Assembly: GCA_033002965.1 (NCBI GenBank)
Contig: JAURVB010012964.1
Span: forward strand, 310,001-374,000
Direction: 5' to 3'
Source of the DNA: Piper betle
Lineage: Eukaryota; Streptophyta; Magnoliopsida; Piperales; Piperaceae
Length of the DNA: 64,000 nucleotides
Part shown: positions 56,091 to 64,000 of the stretch, one piece after another
Numbering within the stretch: the first letter of the stretch is position 1
How the letters are laid out: each line of letters begins with the position of its first letter
Program-made: the position numbers and the translations under genes
The notes under the pieces: generated by a model
What the model was told of the DNA's origin: nothing
The model's input: the letters and a program-made list of their open reading frames with translations, nothing else
Databases searched by the model: none

Positions 56091-59000
56091 TTTTACAATT
56101 GTCACTTGATCAGCCTTTTTTTTTTGGTATGGGAGAGGAAGAACCTTTCTTTCTTTCTTTCGCTAAACTCAATGGAGGCTCCACCATCTTACTTTCATTT
56201 CTTTTAGGTTGCTTTTCCTTTTTAATTTCTCTTCCTCGGGCTCCTTGCCTGTAACACCCCAATCCGGTTTACTCTCAACCCAGACCAGAACTATTACAAA
56301 GGATCGAACTACTCATAAACCGATTAAGTTGGCTGACCCAAAACCTAAACGGCTACGACATAACCCTCTCGACGTCTCAAGATGGAGCACGCCGCTAATG
56401 TGCAAATAATATATGAATGAGATGCAAAACCCTAGCAAGATACTACGTGAATGTCATGATAATAACCACACACCAAAATAATTAAAATAGCAATAAAATT
56501 CATAAAACCTGGAATAAAACGGGCAAAGCCTCCCCTAAAAGTGCAATAAGGGGACGACCTGTTAAAAACACGATACATTATAGGGTATATATATATAACC
56601 ATAATGCACACCACAATAGGATTTAAGCAACAACATATCTTATAATTAGGTCTAGCCCACCTACAATTTCATACTCAACTGATTTGGTTCCTTTTCATTT
56701 CAGCATAGCACATCATTAGAGCTTTGCTCAAAACATTTCCAAGCATTTCTAAAACAAGGCATGCAAGCCTCACAAACACATGCATATATACACCATTATG
56801 TAAATCTACTACAACAGCCAATCACATCACATCTTACGCAAAAGTCAACGCGGCGCCAGGTATGTGTGTGCAATGTAAATGCTAATCCTTCGTCAAGGCC
56901 AGCATACACTATTCATCATCCTCACCTACATATAGTAAAAAACGTCAGCAACGGGTGTCACTGGTCCGGAAATAACTAATATCAAACTAGAACATGAGAG
57001 CAAACTCTCATGGAAAACAAACAATCATATATCTTCCTCAAAAACTTTCATAAGGGCAACTACAAAGGAGCCGTTGAGCAGTTGACTCAACAGCATCCTG
57101 ATCTATCTAGTATTGTGCCGCTCTCGGCACTTGTTTTTCAATACTTCATGTAATACTTTATCCTAAGCCCTGTCCGAACCTCCATATTACTCCTGGCATT
57201 AAGCACGTAGGCCGAGTACTCTCAGGTAGTCGCCTTTAGTACCCTTTGACCACAAGTCTAGACATGCACTGTACTAAACAGTACCTGTAAACCTCCACGT
57301 TCTTCGGGTGTGAGGAACTCAAACGCGGAGTTGTCAGGATCCCTCGGGAATGGAACAGTCCACTGGCACTAATCCAGAGCCCGCTTTGACTGGCACGGCA
57401 TCCGCTCATGGCACGTGCAAGTCGACTCATCTTCTCTTGTCTCACTAAAAACTCGATAAAACTATTTATAGGGCTGGGTCGGGATTTATTATAATAAGCC
57501 CGAAGGCAACTTGAGGTGGATCTTATTTTTGAAAACAAGCTCGAGGGATCTCATCCTCGAGGGTTATTAATTCCGAAAACAATCGACCAGATGACACGTG
57601 TTAGGTGGGGTCCAATAAATCATCCACCTAACACATCCTACAATCAATAAATCAAATTACTGATAGAGTAGAGCGATAAAACCTAAGAAGCGTGTCCTAA
57701 TGGACCTATCAGAAGCTCCAAGCGCAGTCTCGTGCCTAGACGGCAAGCTCCTGCAACGAACCTACATGAACATAACTATTTACTAACACCCATACATATA
57801 TGATGCACGCCTATATAACTAATATATCCACATGCATACAATAATCTAATCAAACATGACAATCATCTCAACAATCACACTAAATCTCTAGTTGTCAAGC
57901 AAGTTAATAATTTTATGATTTCATACGTTAGTTATTACCTAGCACTTTTAATGCCAATTTCAAAACATATCTATTCTAATTTGGTGACAATGGTTTAATC
58001 AATTTAATCCGTTTAACTTAACACTAGCATGCAAAACCTAAATCATGCAAATTCATAAATTAACTAGCTAATATGCATTTAATTTACTATTCCATAGTTT
58101 ACTAACAATTTTATTAGTGAGCATTTACATCACACAACACAATCTACGCTAATCATCACATGTTTATCATAATTCACAATTAATTAAACTAAAATCATGA
58201 AGTTAATAAAATTAATTCTAATATGCTACCATGACCACAACATGTATGTAATAATTCTAAAAAAGAAGGAAGAACCACCTCGCGATCGACGCTGAAATCG
58301 CTGCCGACGGACGAAGGAGGTGAAGGCGAGCCGGCGATTTTCTGGCAACTGTGCCGGTGGTTTTCCGGTGACTGCTCCAGCAGGGCAATCGGAGGTAGGG
58401 GTTAGCACCGTCTCGGTGAGCTTGACCCAATGGTGGTAACAACAAGGGCAGTCGCGATGACAATGGCCACCGGCGACGAGGTCGAGTTCTGTCGGGGCGG
58501 TTAGTCGCTCTTATAGAACCCACGGCCAGCCTCGATGGCGGCGCTAAATATGGGGGAACTGTAAGGAAGGTCAAGGGGAAGGGCTTCGACATCACGACGG
58601 CGGTGGCCCAGCATAGACAGCGGCGGAATCATGTTGGGAGCGGCCATGAAATCGTGGTGATTTCCAGCGTTGCGACGGCTGGACAGTGGTCGGGCGTGGT
58701 CAGGGCAGCAAGGCGACAACACGGCAAGGCTAGGTGGCGAGGTGGTGTCGGCGGTGGTCGCAAAAATCTCAAGGGCGGCGGCTAGGGTTTGGGATGGTGA
58801 AGGGGAAGTGTCGGGGAAGAAGATGATAAGTATAGAGCGGTGGCAAACTTGTAAATAAGACTTGACTCGACACCGACTCGAGTCAAGAATGATAACTAAC
58901 TCGGAAAAATCCTAGAAAAATCCAGAAAAATTGGAGAAAATCCCATAAAATCAAACAAAACAACACAACATCCAAATGACATGCTGTATAACTAATAACC

Positions 59001-60800
59001 CACCCGAATACCATCTAACGCGTCCTTATGCGTTATTTAGCCTAAACTAATTCTACGGTCACAACATGAAAAAAATAAAATCATCAACTGTATACTCTCA
59101 TATCTACTGATAACTCAGTCTGCTGATGCGTATCTGATGCTATCATCGATACTTGGGTATACATGAACCCTCATAGCACATGCACACAGTCGGCCTCGGC
59201 CCCGCATACGTGTTCTGAACGTTGAACCGACTCAAACCACGGTCAAACCGACCGGCTAACGACTATAAAACCCTGACTCGAGTCGCGGGTTTTACATTAC
59301 CCTTGCTTAGTTCATCATCTTCTTTTTCATCTTGAATCTTCAATGGTAAAGTCAAATGACTTGTTGTCATAACATTAGCTATTGGTGCCTTTTATGTTGT
59401 AGGAGCTTTGTATTTGATTTCACCTTTATTAAGTAATTCTTGAATTTTCTTCATTATGTTTCGACACTTTATTATTTGATGGCCAACCATTTGTTGGTAT
59501 CGGCAAAAATTTTCTTTCTTTTCGCCTTCCGGCTTTGGTGGATTCTTCGGTGTCCATGGTGTGATTTTTCCTCGCTTAACCAAAACATCGAACCATCTTT
59601 CGGTATCACCAACATTAAAGGTGTAATCCTCTATATTCCTCCATTTGTGCTGTTGTCGAGGTACGACCCTTTGCCTTCATTGTTGTTCCTTTGCTTTTCT
59701 AATTGTTTTTCCCAACCTTGCTCGTTGAGTTCAGTGGCAACATTGGTTGATGCCTTAGCATTCATCAAGGAAGTAAAACCCCTCCCCAGTACCTTGAAGA
59801 TCAACACCCTTTGAAAAAGTTGTTCAAAAGTTGCATTGCAGACTGCTTAGGAACCAAGCAGCCAGTTTGGCATTCATTGCATAAATCTTTACAAACTCCT
59901 TGATGTCAGTTGCTTTCATTTGGGATATCAGGTCTCTAAACATCTTTACATATGCAGCAAACTGCTCATCCGATTCTCTCCGACACTATTGTAAGTGTTT
60001 TATCTTCACTAGGATTTCAAATGACTAAAAATATTCCATGAATTGTTCTACAAACTTATCCCATGAACTGATCAATCCAGGAAGATGGTTATTGAACCAT
60101 CTTTGAAGCATTTCCATGAGAGATGCAAGAAATTACTGCAACTTTAGCTTCTCATTGGTTGTAATCGTTTCACACTCAATCTGGAAGATTGTGTTATCTC
60201 CAGGATTGTCGTCTCTGTCAAACTTTGTGAAAGTTGGGCACTTGTATTTTTCTAGCAAATTTTCTATGTAAACTTGATCATCTAAGGGATGGAGATGGTT
60301 TACTACTTCACTTAGTTATTTGTCCTTATGTGCTATCAACGCAACAATCAATGCAGCTTGGGCATCCATTGCAGCTTTCATCTCCTCAAAACGAGCATCT
60401 TAAACCGATATAATTGGTGCTATTAGTGTTACTGGAACCACTGGAGGGTAAACTTGTAGAGGATGACTAGCTAGTAGTGGAGCTACTGTGGTAAGAACTT
60501 ATGGTTGAACCATTGACATTAAAGGCAGTGCCATTGGGATGGGGCACCGTGGTTGTAATCGACAGGGTAAACACCATAGAAACTAAAGATTGGGGTACAG
60601 GACGGTTGTACCATGGGTGCAGTGGCTAGTAGTGGGGTGGCTGTGGAAACCACATTGAATGTGGGAGTGGATTATGCTCAGTGTGACTCAATTGCATTGC
60701 TAGATAGTTTTGCATCCAACTTGGCTCGAATGGTGAAATTATTAAATGAGATGCTTGTGACAAGGATCTCGAGACCTTAGAGAACATGTTATCTACTTAA
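56091..60800 (-). pseudogene. Tat/Ogre-like gag relic, split by solo LTR
   Basis: Minus-strand pieces: HLHPLDDQVYIENLLEKYKCP (about 60290), MLQRWFNNHLPGLISSWDKFVEQFMEYF (about 60110-60020), SDEQFAAYVKMFRDLISQMK (about 59970), knuckle-like CRYQQMVGHQIIKC (about 59500), then KKIQELLNKGEIKY. Reading continues to ELSKG (about 59302) and, across the solo LTR, KEPEEEKLKRKSNLKEMK (56249 downward). Many stops. The CxYHxMxGHxxxxC-type knuckle is typical of Tat/Ogre gag. No RT is present in the window. Confidence 0.7.
56250..59296 (-). repeat. Solo LTR, 3.05 kb, Tekay-like
   Basis: It begins TGTAACACCCCAATCC and ends GGGTTTTACA on the plus strand, with flanks TTGCC (56245-56249) and TTACC (59297-59301), one transition apart. 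On the minus strand it therefore starts TGTAAAACC and ends GTGTTACA, like the LTR at 14590. No primer site follows at 56249 and no internal region exists. The minus-strand promoter candidate is near 58840 (CTCTATACTTATC) upstream of a GC-rich AACCCTAGCCGCCGCC leader. Open frames at 58226-58858 are the GC-rich leader. Confidence 0.88.
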
Positions 60801-61189
60801 GGGGTGTTTGACAAATCCACCCTTGTTGGGGCGGTTGCCAAAGGCCTTTCCTGTGGCACCGTAAGAATACTTGTTATCGGTTGGCTAGCTAGTTGGTTCG
60901 TTCCATTTAGACTTTACCGGTTTGTTAGGTTAGCATCTTCTTTTCTGGATACACTTCCCATTACGACAGAGTCTCGTCTATTTAAAATGAGTACATCATC
61001 AAATATTGATTCAAGTTGTCTAATCCATTTTCGAGGTTTTTATTTTACAAGGTGACGACAAGCTTTTCGGATGGTGAGTTGGGGCCTGTGTTTATTCTTT
61101 ACAATAAAAGGGATCGAATGGCGTTGACAGCGTGGCCGGAGACGGCCTAGCTTGGCCAGACAAAGGTCTGCAAACTTGTGACTCTATTT
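60801..61189. other. Unassigned, probably Tat-like element leader
   Basis: No gene recognised. It lies upstream of the gag relic on the minus strand, where a leader and LTR would be expected, but no primer site was found. Confidence 0.35.
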
Positions 61190-61199
61190 TTGCCCTGCT

Positions 61200-61830
61200 C
61201 CGATCAACAACTTCTTGATTTTTTCCGGCGACGGTGGCGTCGAACTACGGTGGAAATACAACCATAACTGAAGATCACTTTGCTGGCTTCACTTTGGACA
61301 CCACGGCGGGGTTGGAAAGCGTAGGCGTTGGTTGTAAAATGGCCACGAAATCAGCTCTCCGCAGCAGTTTTCTCCTCTCTCCGATCAGCAACTTCCTGAC
61401 TTCCCGATTTTTCCCGGCAACAGCGGCGTCGAACTCCGGCTGGACTCGAGTTGGGTTTTAAGATTGCTCTCTGGATTCACTTTGGATACCACGGTGTGGT
61501 TGGGAATGGCTGGTGTTGATTGGAAAACAGCCGCGAAATCAGCTCTCTGAGGCAGTTTTCTCCTCTATTTTCTCCCTTCTCCGGTGGGCCACTTCCTGAT
61601 TTTTTCCAGCTACGGCGGCGTCAAACTCTGACGGAACTCCACCCAGATATGAAGATTGCTTAGCCGGATACACTTGGGACACCATGGTGGGAACCCCACG
61701 GACGGTGTTGGTTAGAAAACAACCAAAAAATCAACTCTTCGCGGCAGTTCTCTCCTCTGTTTTCAATTTCTCTAAACAGCAACCGGTAATTCTTAGTGGC
61801 GACTGCACGTGGTGGTGTTTTGAGACTGCA
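61200..61830 (+). repeat. Minisatellite of about 190-200 bp, three units
   Basis: AACTTC(T/C)TGA...TTTTTCC(G/C)GC...GGCGTC(G/A)AACT recurs at about 61208, 61388 and 61588, each followed by CACTTTGGACACCACGG and GCAGTTTTCTCCTCT-like text. The short frames are repeat by-products. Confidence 0.75.
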
Positions 61831-61893
61831 TGCAGCCAGATGTGGCACTAAGGATGGCAACTACACAACAAGTTTCCCTGGTGGGGAACGGCA

Positions 61894-63441
61894 TGTTGGG
61901 TTTATCCCACATCATGTATTGAGGTTGTTGGCAACTTGTATATAGGCTAATGGGAAAGCATTAATTTTTAAGCTAGCTTTTGGATTAAGAGAAATCCATA
62001 ACACTTATTGCAAGTCCCGTTTAAAAGCCCATTGGACGTAATAGTGATTTTGAAGCTTGGGTTGGGGCCCAAAAGACCCAACAATGGTATCAGAACCTGG
62101 TTGGGTCAGCCCGAATTGGAGTCTCCCAGAACTTCACTATGTGGTGAGGGGGAGATGATTCGGGTGGGCTAGCCTGAATTGGAGTCTTCTGAACTTCACT
62201 ATAACATGTGGGCCTTGCATGTGGTGAATGGGAGATGATTCGGGTGACATGATGTGTAAGGAGGAGAATTGTTGGGTTTATCCCACATCATGTATAGAAG
62301 TTGTTGGTGACTTGTATATAGGCTAATGGAAAACCCTTAATTCTTGAGCTAGTTTTTGGATTAAGAGAGGCTCATAACACTTATTGCAAGTCCCGTTTGA
62401 AAGCCCATTGGACCCAATAGTGATTTTAAAGCTTGGGTGGGGGCCCAAAGGACCCAACAGAAAATTGTTGGGTTTATCCCACATCATGTATAGAGGTTGT
62501 TTGTGACTTGTATATAGGTTAATGGGAAAGCCTTAATTCTTGAGCTAGCTTTTGGATTAAGAGAGGCTCATAACACTTATTGCAAATCCCGTTTAAAAGG
62601 CCATTGGACCCAATAGTAATTTTGAAGCTTGGGTTGGGGCTCAAAGGACCCAACAGTGGTATCAGAGCCTGGTTGGCTTAGTGTTGCCTCGGGCCAGCCC
62701 AAATTAGAGTCTCCCAGAACTTCACTATGTGGTGAGGGGGAGATGATTCAGGTGGGCTAGTCCGAATTGGAGTCTTCTAAAACTTCACTATAACATATGG
62801 GCTTTGCATGTGGTGAAGGGGAGATGATTTTGGAGACATGATGTGTGAGGGGGAGAATTGTTGGGTTTATCCTACATCATATATAGAGGTTGTTAGTGAC
62901 TTGTATATAGGTTAATATGAAAACCTTAATTCTTGAGCTAGCTTTTGGATTAAGAGAAGCCCACAACACTTATTGCAAGTCCCGTTTGAAAGCCCATTAG
63001 ACCCAATAGTGATTTTGAAGCTTGGGTGGGGCCCCAAAGGACCCAACAATGGTATCAGAGCCTGGTTGGCTTAGTGTTGCCTCGGGTCAGCCCGAATTTG
63101 AGTCTCCTAAAACTTTACTATGTGGTGAGGGGGAAGTGATTCAGGTGGGCTAGCCCGAATTGGAGTCTTCTGGAACTTTACTATAACATGTGGGCCTTGC
63201 ACGTGGTGAGGGGGAGATGATTCGGGTGACATGATGTGTGAGGGGGAGAAATGTTAGGTTTATCTCACATTATATATAAAGGTTGTTCGTGACTTATATA
63301 TAGGCTAATGAAAAAGTTTTAATTATTAAGCTAGCTTTTGGATTAAGAGAGACCCATAACATTTATTGCAAGTCCCGTTTGAAAGCCCATTAAACCCAAT
63401 AGTGATTTTGAAGCTTAGGTGGGGGCCTAAAGGACCCAACA
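61894..63441 (+). mobile_element. Tandem TRIM retrotransposon array with five LTRs
   Basis: Five direct LTRs of exactly 190 bp: 61894-62083, 62270-62459, 62466-62655, 62859-63048 and 63252-63441 (TGTTRGGTTTATC...GACCCAACA). Internal segments are 186, 6, 203 and 203 bp; the full ones start with (A/G)TGGTATCAGA(G/A)CC (primer site) and end in GGGGGAGAA(T/A) (polypurine tract). The whole array is bounded by one perfect 5 bp duplication CGGCA (61889-61893 and 63442-63446). No coding capacity: a classic terminal-repeat retrotransposon in miniature, multimerised. Confidence 0.95.
62085..62096 (+). promoter_or_regulatory. TRIM primer binding site 1
   Basis: TGGTATCAGAAC; equivalent sites with TGGTATCAGAGC at 62657-62668 and 63050-63061. 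Confidence 0.85.
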
Positions 63442-63446
63442 CGGCA

Positions 63447-64000
63447 AGTGTAGCTTTAGACCTTTATTTCAGCAAACCGCAACAGGTGGCAAAACTTTTG
63501 CAAGCAGCAGAACCTTTCTTCAGCTCCTTCACGGTGACGGGGCGGGGTTTATCTTCTCTGGTGATCCAGCGGCAAGGTGGCGGCAAGGCTTCAGACTTCT
63601 GTGTTCCAAGCGGGGCAGCAGTAGGTGGCAATATGGGATGGCAAGATTGCAGCTTGGTGAGGGAAGAGGGCTGCACAACTCCAAAAGCTCTGGCAGCACT
63701 CCACAGCGGGCAGCAACGAACAAGGGTAAGGCGAGGCTTTGGCGGCGTCGATGTCAGCAACCTTTCTCTTCTCGGCAGGGCATCACAGCAACAACAGCAA
63801 CAAGGCTTCACGGCAAAGACGGCAGGGAGCAGGGATTAAGCTTCATGGATGGGGACGTCTTAGGCGCGCACGCCTGGGGAAGGCAGCCTTCTCCCTTCCT
63901 TTTCCATCCACGGATTTTCCGTACAAAAAACAAACAACCCCTGTAAAAAATAAACACCCCTTTGAAGAAGATTTGTTGGGGCTCCAACCCTTCTTCAGCA
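63447..64000. other. GC-richer flank of the TRIM array
   Basis: Open in several frames (a 157-codon plus-strand frame starts inside the last TRIM LTR) but without recognisable domains; GGCGGC/CAGCAA-rich. No gene is called. Confidence 0.4.

Noticed and set aside
63366..63839. 157-codon plus-strand frame at the right edge
   Set aside because: It starts inside the last TRIM LTR and has no recognisable domain.

Overview
The window is plant nuclear DNA, from an AT-rich, repeat-dense chromosome arm. Evidence is spliced genes with GT-AG introns, plant-type LTR retrotransposons (Athila, chromovirus, Tat-like, copia) with tRNA-type primer binding sites, TRIM elements, hAT-like elements and solo LTRs. 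I see no bacterial, organellar or viral segment. Species cannot be told from this sequence.

Layout. Positions 1-14438 hold Athila-type Ty3/gypsy material: a relic of an outer forward element (1-1449, continued at 6664-7393), a young deletion derivative nested in it (1450-6663), and an antisense truncated copy (7394-14438) that is itself interrupted by a truncated LTR pair (9658-11838). Positions 14439-21928 are an antisense copia element whose integrase is split by a gag-only chromovirus-like element (14590-19626, perfect ACCAT duplication). A 2.2 kb foldback element follows (22185-24364).

The gene island is 26.4-33.7 kb. It holds a two-exon carboxylesterase (26889-29883, +) with a triplicated 160 bp leader. 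Convergent to it is a 37-codon OST4 gene (30307-30420, -) whose probable 5' UTR intron carries a hAT-like element. After copia relics comes an antisense copia element (35456-43109) holding a 1.8 kb solo LTR, then a terminal-inverted-repeat element with an extremely G-rich core (45763-47379).

From 47819 to 55429 (-) lies a seven-exon Aurora kinase pseudogene. Its third exon is split by an almost complete chromovirus (49105-54657), and it carries two stops, a one-base deletion and a lost splice donor. The right end has a Tat-like gag relic split by a 3 kb solo LTR (56250-59296), a 200 bp minisatellite, and a tandem TRIM array with five LTRs of exactly 190 bp inside one 5 bp target duplication (61894-63441).

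I found no new multi-gene system. The strongest leads are the TRIM array, the layered decay of the Aurora copy, the overlooked OST4 gene, the foldback element, and a GC-rich/GAGTCAA module shared by three different elements. Only the carboxylesterase and OST4 look like functional host genes.
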